Both the position numbers and the translations under genes were made by a program. Shown in pieces: positions 16,639 to 24,751 of a stretch of 64,000 bases of DNA (positions within the stretch are counted from its first letter, which is position 1; each line of letters starts with the position of its first letter). Under the pieces are notes generated by a model, which searched no databases, was not told the origin of the DNA, and was given only the letters and a program-made list of their open reading frames with translations. This DNA comes from Leptospira fluminis (GTDB lineage Bacteria > Spirochaetota > Leptospiria > Leptospirales > Leptospiraceae): contig NZ_RQEV01000011.1 in the NCBI RefSeq assembly GCF_004771275.1, positions 313,766 to 377,765 on the forward strand, given 5' to 3'.

Positions 16639-18756
16639 TTAGGAGAATACGATATCGTTTTGTCTTAGTAAATCCAGAAATTCGTCTTCGGAAACGATTT
16701 GGACTCCCAATTCCTTCGCCTTATCCAGTTTGGAGCCTGCGCCGGGCCCTGCCAGTAGATGAGTCGTTTTGGAAGAAATGGAACCCACTTTTTTTCCGCC
16801 GTAATAGACGATCAGATCCGTCGCTTTTTCCCTAGGTTGAAAATGCTCGAAAGAACCCGTTACGCACCATGTCTGATCTGCAAACGGTCGTTTTTCCGAC
16901 TTTGCGACAGGGTCCGCTTTCATTTTCAATCCCGCTTTCTTTAAGCGCTCTAAGAGTTTAAGAATTCTTTTATCGGAAAAATTCTCCACGATCGCTTCGA
17001 CGGTAGAAGGGCCGATTCCGGGAATTTCCATGAGAGTTTCCGATTTTCCTTCTCCCTTTACCGCGTCCAAAATGGAATCCATGGATTCGTATCCGTGTTC
17101 GATCAGTAGTTCGGCGACCTTCGGACCGATTTCCCTAAGGCCTAGAGAAGATAGAACAAATCTGAAATCCTTCTTTTTGGATTCCTCTATCCCTTTCAAA
17201 ATAATGCCGACGCTCTTTTCGCCGTAGCCCTCTTCTTCTAAAAGATTTTCCTTATGCTTTTCCAGTTCGTAGAGATCCGCAATATTCCCGATATATTCCT
17301 TGTCATAGAGAAATTCGATCTGCTTTTCTCCGAGTCCTTCTATATCCATCTGTTTGCGGGAACAGAAAAATATGATTCCGTTTTTTACACGATCCGGACA
17401 ATCCGGATTCGGACAGAATCGATCCACGGAGTCTTCCCTCTTTTCCGTTTTGGTTCCGCAGGAAGGGCAGACCTGAGGAATCTTAAACACTTTCTTTCCG
17501 GGAACGACCACTTCCTCCACCGCGGGAATAATTTCTCCGCGTTTGGAAATCCGGACGACGGCGCCGATCCCGATCCCGAGTTCGTCTATATAATCCTGAT
17601 TGTGCAAGGTCGCGTAAGTGACGGTGGTACCTGCAAGGTTGATCGGTTCTATCCGAGCTCGCGGGGTAATTTTCCCGGTCCTTCCTACGGCATAGTCTAT
17701 TCCGACGATCTTACTTTCCTTCATCAAAGCGTCGAATTTGAAGGCGCGGGCCCACCGAGGCGAATGGGAAGTATAACCGAGAGACTGTCTTTGAGCCAAG
17801 TCGTTTAACTTGATCACCAATCCGTCCGTAGGAAATCCGAGCTTTTCTTTTTTCTTTTTAAACGCCTGGATCGTAGCCGCGACTTCGCTCCCGGAAACCA
17901 GCTTAGAATCCGGCGGCACCGGAAATTTCAGAGCTTCCACCCGGTTCATGATTTCCGCATGGGTTTTAAATTTCTGTTTTCGATCGGGAAAAAATGCGTC
18001 GTACGTGAATATCCTAAGCGGACGCTTTGCCACATCCAAGGAGCTTTTCTGTTTCAAAGAACCGGAGGTTAGATTTCTAGGATTCGCATAGCGCCCTTCG
18101 GACATTTCGTTGAATTCCTCGAATTCCGAATACGTCATGTAAACCTCTCCGCGAAGGTATACTGAAACTTTCTCCTCTAACCGCAACGGAATGCTCCGGA
18201 TCGTACGAATATTGTCGGTAACGTCGTCCCCGACCCCGCCGGTTCCGCGAGTCACACCGTTGACAAGCAATCCCTCTTCGTAATATAACATAATGGAAGC
18301 TCCGTCTATCTTCCATTCCACCGAATACAATCCCTCCGGATCCGTTTTTCGAATCCAATCCAGAATTTCCGCCTCGCTATACGTGTTCTCCAACGAAAGG
18401 ACCGGCAATTTGTGAGTGAATTTTACGAAGTCCTTTTCCAAATCCGAACCGACGGAAAGAGTAGGGCTCGCAGGATCCATAATTTCAGGGTAGGCTTTTT
18501 CCAGATCCTGAAGACGGCGGAACATTTTATCGAATTCGAAATCCGAAATCTTAGGCTCATTCTTTACATAGTACAAATACTGGTGATGTCTGATTTCCTT
18601 TTCCAGACTGCGTATTTCTTTTTCCGCCTTTTCGATCGGAGGGGCAAGAAAGGCCGGTGCGTTCGAATCCTGAGCGAGTACGGGTTTCTTTTCGACTTTC
18701 TTTTTCGTTTGTACGGAAGTCTTCTTGGATCCTCCGGCTGCTTTTTTTGGCGGCAT
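16639..18756 (-). CDS. ligA: NAD+-dependent DNA ligase
   Basis: 705 residues. The domains run in the usual order: Ia region with YYVKNEPKISDFEFD, nucleotidyltransferase with the adenylated Lys in VEWKIDGASIMLYY, OB-fold, four-Cys zinc finger (CPSC, then FCPNPDCPD), helix-hairpin-helix repeats (LGLREIGPKVAELL, LMEIPGIGPSTVEAI) and a C-terminal BRCT domain (CVTGSFEHFQPREK ... TTHLLAGPGAGSKLDKA). Two oddities: a basic N-terminal tail of about 28 residues (PPKKAAGGSKKTSVQTKKK), absent from most ligases, and the canonical TRGDG motif written TRGTG. It seals nicks in replication and repair. Confidence 0.96.
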   Translation of the reverse strand: MPPKKAAGGSKKTSVQTKKKVEKKPVLAQDSNAPAFLAPPIEKAEKEIRSLEKEIRHHQYLYYVKNEPKISDFEFDKMFRRLQDLEKAYPEIMDPASPTLSVGSDLEKDFVKFTHKLPVLSLENTYSEAEILDWIRKTDPEGLYSVEWKIDGASIMLYYEEGLLVNGVTRGTGGVGDDVTDNIRTIRSIPLRLEEKVSVYLRGEVYMTYSEFEEFNEMSEGRYANPRNLTSGSLKQKSSLDVAKRPLRIFTYDAFFPDRKQKFKTHAEIMNRVEALKFPVPPDSKLVSGSEVAATIQAFKKKKEKLGFPTDGLVIKLNDLAQRQSLGYTSHSPRWARAFKFDALMKESKIVGIDYAVGRTGKITPRARIEPINLAGTTVTYATLHNQDYIDELGIGIGAVVRISKRGEIIPAVEEVVVPGKKVFKIPQVCPSCGTKTEKREDSVDRFCPNPDCPDRVKNGIIFFCSRKQMDIEGLGEKQIEFLYDKEYIGNIADLYELEKHKENLLEEEGYGEKSVGIILKGIEESKKKDFRFVLSSLGLREIGPKVAELLIEHGYESMDSILDAVKGEGKSETLMEIPGIGPSTVEAIVENFSDKRILKLLERLKKAGLKMKADPVAKSEKRPFADQTWCVTGSFEHFQPREKATDLIVYYGGKKVGSISSKTTHLLAGPGAGSKLDKAKELGVQIVSEDEFLDLLRQNDIVFS

Positions 18757-18772
18757 AACGAATTATAATTTA

Positions 18773-19750
18773 TTAATATTGACCGATACTGACTTTCATA
18801 TAATCCATCGGATCGGTACGATTGGATTCCCCTATCCAGACTTCGTAGTGTACGTGGGGCCCGGTCACGTTTCCGGTCGCTCCCAAAGTGGCGATCAGTT
18901 GTCCCTTATAAACGACATCACCTTCCTTGACCAAAAGTCTGGTGCAATGTCCGTAAAGGCTATAATAGCCGTTCGCATGCTGTATCACTACGTGATTTCC
19001 GTAACCCCGCGGGGAATGAATCGCTCTGTACACCCTCCCGTCCCCGGTTGCGTAAATCGGAGTGTTCGGGACATTCGCCAAGTCCACTCCGTCATGGAAT
19101 TCCATATAACCGAAAGTGGGGGAACGTCTCATACCGTAATAGGAAGTCAGATTGTAGGAAGAAAGCGGTTCTCCGAATGGCAGGGCGTTCATGATTCCAT
19201 ATCTGGAATCCAGAAAATCGTAAACGGAATCCGCAAGATTCCGATTTTTTTCCATCGAGACTCTTACGGAGCGATACCCATAAATCTCGGAAAGATAGGA
19301 ACGTCCCAGCATCAAATCCTTATCGGCGGTCTCCTCCGATTTCAACTCCGTAAAAGCTATGTTTTCGATGTCGGATTCGTCGGGGAGTTTCAATAATTCT
19401 TCGGATTGTCCATCGACCAAAGAATGTATCTCCTGAAGATTTTCGGTCAAAGTTGTAAAATCGTCCCTGATATCGTCCAACTTTTCGCTATATTCGATGT
19501 ATTCGTCGAAATACTTACCGTATACGGATGCGAGAGCGTTGATCTGGATACGAGTATTATTATATTTTACTATACCTAAAACCGCTATACCCACTATGGA
19601 GAAGAGCAGTCCGACCAAAAAGAAAATCGTAAAAATGGAAATTTGAAAATGAAACGATTTATCGAAGCCGTGCGGGATCAGAAGGACGGTTAATCTTTGG
19701 TGACCCTTTTCCTTAACCTGGTCGATGCGTTTTTTAATCATCTTTTCCAT
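18773..19750 (-). CDS. M23/LytM-family peptidoglycan endopeptidase, membrane-anchored
   Basis: 325 residues. A basic cytoplasmic start, one membrane helix (about 37-61, ISIFTIFFLVGLLFSIVGIA), a coiled-coil linker (KYFDEYIEYSEKLDDIRDDF and following) and a C-terminal LytM domain. The zinc ligands are complete: H and D of FHDGVDLANV, and HVHYEVW, with the Gln/His block YSLYGHCTRL. The architecture matches EnvC/NlpD or direct murein DD-endopeptidases acting in the periplasm. It lies between ligA and the P450 gene with no obvious functional link. Confidence 0.92.
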   Translation of the reverse strand: MEKMIKKRIDQVKEKGHQRLTVLLIPHGFDKSFHFQISIFTIFFLVGLLFSIVGIAVLGIVKYNNTRIQINALASVYGKYFDEYIEYSEKLDDIRDDFTTLTENLQEIHSLVDGQSEELLKLPDESDIENIAFTELKSEETADKDLMLGRSYLSEIYGYRSVRVSMEKNRNLADSVYDFLDSRYGIMNALPFGEPLSSYNLTSYYGMRRSPTFGYMEFHDGVDLANVPNTPIYATGDGRVYRAIHSPRGYGNHVVIQHANGYYSLYGHCTRLLVKEGDVVYKGQLIATLGATGNVTGPHVHYEVWIGESNRTDPMDYMKVSIGQY

Positions 19751-19796
19751 GGCTGAAATCCCCTCGTAAGAAGGATTTCGGCCAGGAAAGATCGGG

Positions 19797-21203
19797 TCAA
19801 GTGGAAACTAGATCCAAATGGATTCCGTACTTCGGTCTTAATGTGACTAAAGGCTCCATGACTACGGGCTTTTTAGTATTCAGGCGAAATCGAAACGATT
19901 TCGCAATCAAAGCCAAAACCAATACGGCTTCGGTTAAGGCAAAAACATTACCTATACAAACCCTCGGGCCTCCCCCGAAAGGCATATACGCGTTTTTAGG
20001 CCGTTGTTTCGATTTCTCTTCCTCGAATCGATCCGGATCAAAGGAATCCGGGTTTTCCCAAAACTCCGGATTTCGGTGCAGATTAAAAATGCAAATCGAG
20101 ATATTCGTATTCGGCGGAACATCGTATCCCCCGAGCCGATCCCAATCCATCGCCCTCCTCTCTATCACCCAAGCGGGAGGATAAAGCCTTAGAGTTTCGT
20201 CCACGACTCTGCGCGTATAGATAAGGTTTTGAATGTCCTCTAAAGAAGGGGTTCGATCTCCCAAAACTCGAATCGACTCGGCACGAACTTTTTCGTACGC
20301 TTCCGGATGTTGGGACAAAAGATAAAAAGCCCATGACAAAGCATTGGCGGTCGTTTCGTGCCCCGCAAGGAGAAGCGTAATCGCCTCATCCCGAACCTGG
20401 ATCTCACTCATTCTTTCGCCTGTCTCTTCATCCCTCGCATCCAAAAGCATGGATATGATATCGTTGGAAGGTTTACTCTTTCTTTCCTTGATCAGTTCTT
20501 CCACGATCGAGTGCATTTCCCGAATCGCTTTTTTCAATCTGACATTTCCGGGAGTAGGCCAATGAATCGGTGCGGGAAATAGTTTCTTGATCCTCTTGGT
20601 AGTCAGCTCTAAAGCGATCGTCAAAGCGGCTTCGATCCGATCGGAATAAGAGGTGACTTCCGCTTTAAAGAGAGTTCTTCCGACGATCGCGAAAGTCAGA
20701 TGCATCATTTCCTTGGAAACATCCAACAACGGTCTCGATTTCCAATCGTCGATCATCCGATTCGTTTCTTCTGCCATCACCTCTACAAATTCCGAAATTC
20801 TTTGGCGATGAAAGGAAGGCTGGATAAGTTTCCGTTGTTTTTTCCAGAATTCCCCTTCGCTGTTCAATAATCCTCTTCCGAGGATTCTGCCCAGCTCTCT
20901 ATAAAAGACTCCCTTATGGTAGTTTTGGTTGTTTTCCTGCAAGACCCGTCTGATATCCTCGGGTTGAGTGATCAGATGGATCGCGATTTGTCGGATTCCG
21001 AATCTTACGGTTTTGCCGTACTTTTCGTGCAACATCCTAAAAAAGCCGATCGTATCCCGGCTTAAGAAAGGCAGATAACGTAATGCAGGAATCCCGAAAG
21101 TTCCCGGAGGAAGGTGCACCCTTTTTTCCGGACCTGTTTCCTTTAAAGAAAGCACTGGATAAAACTCCCCGTCCGAACCCGGACGTTTTCTCGAATTTGT
21201 CAC
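19797..21203 (-). CDS. Cytochrome P450
   Basis: 468 residues from GTG 21203. All P450 landmarks are present: I-helix LLLAGHETTANALSWAFYLL, K-helix ETLRLYPPAW (ExxR), the PERF-like FDPDRFEEE, and the haem loop MPFGGGPRVCIGNVFALTEA with the proximal Cys. No N-terminal membrane anchor is seen, so it is probably soluble, resembling CYP102/CYP4-like bacterial enzymes that hydroxylate fatty acids. No ferredoxin or reductase gene is nearby, so the electron donor is encoded elsewhere. Substrate unknown. Confidence 0.93.
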   Translation of the reverse strand: MTNSRKRPGSDGEFYPVLSLKETGPEKRVHLPPGTFGIPALRYLPFLSRDTIGFFRMLHEKYGKTVRFGIRQIAIHLITQPEDIRRVLQENNQNYHKGVFYRELGRILGRGLLNSEGEFWKKQRKLIQPSFHRQRISEFVEVMAEETNRMIDDWKSRPLLDVSKEMMHLTFAIVGRTLFKAEVTSYSDRIEAALTIALELTTKRIKKLFPAPIHWPTPGNVRLKKAIREMHSIVEELIKERKSKPSNDIISMLLDARDEETGERMSEIQVRDEAITLLLAGHETTANALSWAFYLLSQHPEAYEKVRAESIRVLGDRTPSLEDIQNLIYTRRVVDETLRLYPPAWVIERRAMDWDRLGGYDVPPNTNISICIFNLHRNPEFWENPDSFDPDRFEEEKSKQRPKNAYMPFGGGPRVCIGNVFALTEAVLVLALIAKSFRFRLNTKKPVVMEPLVTLRPKYGIHLDLVST

Positions 21204-21289
21204 CCAACCAATCCGAGCTTAAGAGTTTATAGCGGCCGATGCGAATCCAAACACGCTTTTTCTATGAGATAAAAATCTCCGGGCCGAAT

Positions 21290-21670
21290 CTATCTTTGTT
21301 CGAAGGAAGTTTCTATAAGCGTTTCCACATCCGTAAGACGAGAATTCGGTAATTGTTGGTCTTGAAATTCTTCGTTCCCTAAATCCGGAGTTTGCATGCT
21401 TGTCTCGGCGTCTTCATAGGTTCCTTCGATTTGTTCTTCCACCCAAACTTGCCAATTCGTTTGGTTGGATTCTCCCGCAGGACGAACCAAAATGGAAGAA
21501 ACCGCGATTACTACTACGGTAAAACCGCTCATCGTAATCCCGGCAATCCACCGGATCCTGGACGTTCTTCTTTTCTGGAAGACCAAGCCGGACATTTGAT
21601 CGTTCCAGCTTCGGCTTTCCAGACGCCGAGCAATCTCGTCTTCGAGTCGAACTTTATTTTTTTCGTCCAT
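21290..21670 (-). CDS. Putative anti-sigma factor
   Basis: 126 residues: an N-terminal cytoplasmic segment of about 40 residues (KVRLEDEIARRLESRSWNDQ), one membrane helix (about 41-63, WIAGITMSGFTVVVIAVSSI), and an acidic outer tail of about 60 residues. It lacks the zinc HxxxCxxC motif of ZAS anti-sigma factors. Position directly behind an ECF sigma gene, size and topology fit a short CnrY/NccY-like anti-sigma factor. The role is inferred from context. Confidence 0.6.
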   Translation of the reverse strand: MDEKNKVRLEDEIARRLESRSWNDQMSGLVFQKRRTSRIRWIAGITMSGFTVVVIAVSSILVRPAGESNQTNWQVWVEEQIEGTYEDAETSMQTPDLGNEEFQDQQLPNSRLTDVETLIETSFEQR

Positions 21671-21696
21671 CGCTCTTTTGAACCGCTCCTAATTCT

Positions 21697-22209
21697 CTAG
21701 CTTTCTTGAAAAAAAAGTTTTTTCAGCATCTGCTTTCCGCGGAAGGATCTGGATTTTACCGTTCCTTCCGGGATACCGAGTTTTTGGGCGATTTGTTGTT
21801 CCTTATATCCTTCCGAAACTAAAGCAAGGACCGACTTATATTTCCAAGGAAGGTTGGAAATCAGATCCTTTAATTCCAATTCTGCGCCGGTCTCGTCGAA
21901 TTCCTCTTTAGGATTCAGAATGGAATCTAGGACGACTTTTTCTTTCAGCCTAGAGGCTAGATTTGCCTGGCGAGTCCTTTTTTGGTTCATCCGCAAAGAT
22001 TCGTTACGCGCGATCGTATATAGCCAGGTACTATGCGAAGATTCCCCCCTGAACTTATTGGCCGCCAAACTTTTGTAAGCGCGAATATACGTTTCTTGGG
22101 CAACGTCGTCTATAGAATCGTAAAACTCTTCGTATAGGTTTTTCTTTATTGCGGAGAGCACGATGTGCTTCGTCGAATCGATAAGAAGGGCAAATTCTTT
22201 TTGTTCCAT
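21697..22209 (-). CDS. ECF-family RNA polymerase sigma factor
   Basis: 170 residues from ATG 22209, preceded by GAGGAAAAAAACC; longer readings upstream run out of frame through the previous gene and were rejected. Region 2: YDSIDDVAQETYIRAYKSLA and HSTWLYTIARNESLRM. Region 4: LPWKYKSVLALVSEGY, then the helix-turn-helix EQQIAQKLGIPEGTVKSRSF. The gene begins 12 bp after the CpxP/CnrX-like gene and is followed by the anti-sigma candidate, so sensor, sigma and anti-sigma are together. Confidence 0.93.
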   Translation of the reverse strand: MEQKEFALLIDSTKHIVLSAIKKNLYEEFYDSIDDVAQETYIRAYKSLAANKFRGESSHSTWLYTIARNESLRMNQKRTRQANLASRLKEKVVLDSILNPKEEFDETGAELELKDLISNLPWKYKSVLALVSEGYKEQQIAQKLGIPEGTVKSRSFRGKQMLKKLFFQES

Positions 22210-22220
22210 GGTTTTTTTCC

Positions 22221-22829
22221 TCAGTGAAGGAACCCCGGTAGGGGCAATACAATTCTTTCGGGAACGAACAAGTTCAGGGGGAACCCGGGAGCTTCCCAAT
22301 GCTCTTCGGGCAGGGCCAAGGACTCCTTTTCCTTCCCCCGCTTTCTCTGCTCTGCGGTTAACACCCTTTCGATAGCGAGCCGATGAGCGATCTGGTTCAT
22401 CCGTATTTCGGATGTGTATTTCCCGATCGATTGTATAAGAATCCGAATCTTGGTCAGATCGGGATTTTCGTCCATCAGCAAGAGTTCCAGTTCGACCTGC
22501 TGCGGAGAAAGCAAACGGAGCCACTTTTCATGCTCCTTCTTATACTTACGGTTTATTCTCGCTATTTGTTCGAGCTGAGGCTCGGTAAGAGTATAACGGT
22601 TTCTTAAAGATTCTATGTCTCCGAATACGAACCCTGCGGCCCTTTCTTGTCGGAACATAGAGCCCGTCCGAGTGGAATTAGAAAAATTGACGGACTTGGT
22701 TTTTACGAATTCTTCCGCGAAGACTTCGAAAGGAAAAATCAGGCTTGCGGATACGAATAGAGCCAACATCCCATTTAGGTACCGTTTGTATTCGATTCTA
22801 ACCATGATTTTCTCTAAGTAAGACCCCAT
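22221..22829 (-). CDS. Exported CpxP/Spy/CnrX-like helical protein (LTxxQ family)
   Basis: About 202 residues from ATG 22829 (AGGAAG upstream); ATG 22803 is an alternative. A membrane/signal segment (GMLALFVSASLIFPFEVFAE) is followed by a helical periplasmic region. The pattern LTEPQLEQIARINRKYKKEH, LLSPQQVELELLLMDENPDL and VLTAEQRKRG with the terminal LTxxQ motif is that of the Spy/CpxP/ZraP and Metal_resist group. Located first in an operon with an ECF sigma factor, it would be the periplasmic sensor, as CnrX is for CnrH. The signal (metal or misfolded protein) is unknown. Confidence 0.7.
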   Translation of the reverse strand: MGSYLEKIMVRIEYKRYLNGMLALFVSASLIFPFEVFAEEFVKTKSVNFSNSTRTGSMFRQERAAGFVFGDIESLRNRYTLTEPQLEQIARINRKYKKEHEKWLRLLSPQQVELELLLMDENPDLTKIRILIQSIGKYTSEIRMNQIAHRLAIERVLTAEQRKRGKEKESLALPEEHWEAPGFPLNLFVPERIVLPLPGFLH

Positions 22830-22980
22830 GCTGCTTCCTGCGTTTCCTAAGATCGACCGTAAAATCTCCATTTTTGAAAAAAACGCGACCTTAAGAAGGT
22901 AGGAGAACATAATTCCGCTTTTTGAGGAGTTTGTTCGGAAAAATTCTTTTCCACTTCGTTTATTGGACTTCAATTCGCAT

Positions 22981-23706
22981 ATGAGCCGTTCTCCTTCCTC
23001 TAACGCTCCGCCGCCGATCTCTACCTGGTTCGAGAGGGAGCAAAAACGACTCTTTGTCATTTTTTCCCTGGCCTTATGTTTCGGAATCCCTGCTTCCATC
23101 GATCTTTCTATAGAGCGGGAATATGTTCTTCGAACGAATCACGCCGGCAATTACAGGTCCTTACGACCGGCAACTGTCGCGATCGTTCCGGGCGCCTCCG
23201 TATATAAAAACGCCCCTTCCCCCGTACTTAAAGATCGATTGGATTGCGCGGTGGAATTATACAAACAGGGAAAAGTACGGAAGATCCTTTTGTCCGGAGA
23301 TAACGGATCGAGCTATTACAACGAAGTCAAACCAATGCTCCTTTACGTTTTGGAAAGAAAAGTGAATGAAAGGGACGTCTTTGTGGATCACGCGGGTTTC
23401 CGGACCTTGGATACTTTGGTTCGCGCAAAGCAAATCTTTCAAGTAAAGGATGCGATCTTTGTCAGTCAAAAATTCCACCAACCCAGGGCGGCTTTTATCG
23501 CAAAAAAGATCGGGCTGGAATTCCAATCCTACGAATCGGATCGTAGACCTTACGTCAGCGGACCGTTTAGTCGAGTTCGAGAATTCTTTGCGAGAACTCT
23601 TGCTTGGGTCGATATGAATTTGGCAAATACGGCGCCGAAATATCTCGGAAATCCTTACCCGATAGAAGGAAGCGGCATCAAAACTTGGAAAGGTTCGGTA
23701 CTTTAA
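22981..23706 (+). CDS. SanA/YdcF-like DUF218 membrane protein
   Basis: 241 residues from ATG 22981; TTG 22963 is a possible upstream start. One membrane helix near the N-terminus, then the DUF218 core: ATVAIVPGASVYKNAPSPVL, KILLSGDNGSSYYNEVKPML, DVFVDHAGFRTLDTLVRAKQ and FVSQKFHQPRAAFIAKKIGL. The family includes SanA, implicated in envelope barrier function and vancomycin tolerance in enteric bacteria. It is divergent from the ECF operon (150 bp between) and converges with a 4-bp overlap on the following minus-strand epimerase gene. Confidence 0.85.
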   Translation: MSRSPSSNAPPPISTWFEREQKRLFVIFSLALCFGIPASIDLSIEREYVLRTNHAGNYRSLRPATVAIVPGASVYKNAPSPVLKDRLDCAVELYKQGKVRKILLSGDNGSSYYNEVKPMLLYVLERKVNERDVFVDHAGFRTLDTLVRAKQIFQVKDAIFVSQKFHQPRAAFIAKKIGLEFQSYESDRRPYVSGPFSRVREFFARTLAWVDMNLANTAPKYLGNPYPIEGSGIKTWKGSVL

Positions 23707-24665
23707 GACAAGGAAAAATCGTTGTAGCGCATGTGTTCGTAGATTTCCCGAACCGCATCTTTGACGGAAATCTTAGGCTCCCAACCCAAATCTCTCAACT
23801 TGGAATTATCTCCCCTGGAACGAAGCATCTCTGCGGGACGAATCCGACTCGGATCGACTTCGGGAAGGATTGCTTCTCCGGTAAACTCGATCAACCAATT
23901 CAGAATCTGGGAAATCTTAGTCTCGGTTCCGGAACAGATATTATAGATTTCCCCCGACTTTCCCTTTTCCGACAAAAGAACGTATGCGGAAATCACGTCT
24001 TGAACATGCAAAAAATCCCGAGTCGGATTCAGATCCCCGACCATGATTTTTTTCGGCGAACCTTTGACCGACCGAGACAAAGATTGCACTTCTAAAATCT
24101 GCCTACAGAAATTCGGAACGACGAATTTCGGATTCTGGCCTATCCCGATATGATTGAAGGGTCTCGCGACTACGGTTTCGAGGGATTCGCTACTTCTAGA
24201 ATATTGCAGGCAATAGGTTTCGGCTGCGACTTTTGAGGAAGAATACGGATTGAGAGGAATAGGAACCGCTCTCTCTGAAACCGGAAGATTTTCCGGCTTT
24301 AAATTCCCATACACGTCCGCGGAGGAGACGTACAAAAACCGAATCTTACGTCCGGATTTTGCAAGCGATTCGAGTAAATTCAGAGTACCGCCGACGTTAA
24401 TCTCCAGCGTCTCGATCGGATCTTCGATCGCTTTTGGAACGAAGGCCTGGCCCGCCAGGTGAAAAACGACATCAGGGGCAAAATCGTCCAAAACTCTAGC
24501 AAGGTTCGCGGAATCCCGAAGGTCGCAGGCGCGAAAAGCAAAGGACGAAGTCTTAGTTTGCTCCCGAAGGCCTAAACCCAGAACCTCGCATCCGGGCCGT
24601 TTCAGGAGCTCGCGGACAAGATATGTCCCTACAAATCCTTCTGCACCGGTTACCAGACATTTCAT
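23703..24665 (-). CDS. NAD(P)-dependent sugar-nucleotide SDR (GDP-mannose 4,6-dehydratase/Rmd-like)
   Basis: 320 residues from ATG 24665 (a TTG at 24683 is less likely). The Rossmann motif is VTGAEGFVGTYLV, the catalytic triad shows VSSADVYGN and PYSSSKVAAETYC (YxxxK), and ARPFNHIGIGQ, NPTRDFLHVQDV and YNICSGTETKI are typical of GDP-6-deoxy-4-keto-hexose reductases and GDP-mannose dehydratases. Divergent from the methyltransferase-like/glycosyltransferase operon by 86 bp, it probably supplies an activated deoxy-sugar for surface glycans. Which sugar cannot be decided from sequence. Confidence 0.88.
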   Translation of the reverse strand: MKCLVTGAEGFVGTYLVRELLKRPGCEVLGLGLREQTKTSSFAFRACDLRDSANLARVLDDFAPDVVFHLAGQAFVPKAIEDPIETLEINVGGTLNLLESLAKSGRKIRFLYVSSADVYGNLKPENLPVSERAVPIPLNPYSSSKVAAETYCLQYSRSSESLETVVARPFNHIGIGQNPKFVVPNFCRQILEVQSLSRSVKGSPKKIMVGDLNPTRDFLHVQDVISAYVLLSEKGKSGEIYNICSGTETKISQILNWLIEFTGEAILPEVDPSRIRPAEMLRSRGDNSKLRDLGWEPKISVKDAVREIYEHMRYNDFSLS

Positions 24666-24751
24666 GGAACGAAAGATCGGCAAAAACCGAACAAAAATAC
24701 GATTGTTTTGTCCACAGAGAAAAAAACAATCGAATAAAAGTCCCGGGCCTT

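Noticed and set aside
22210..22524. 105-codon N-terminal extension of the ECF sigma factor
   Set aside because: Runs out of frame through the CpxP-like gene and has Arg/Ser-rich shadow composition; ATG 22209 has the ribosome site.
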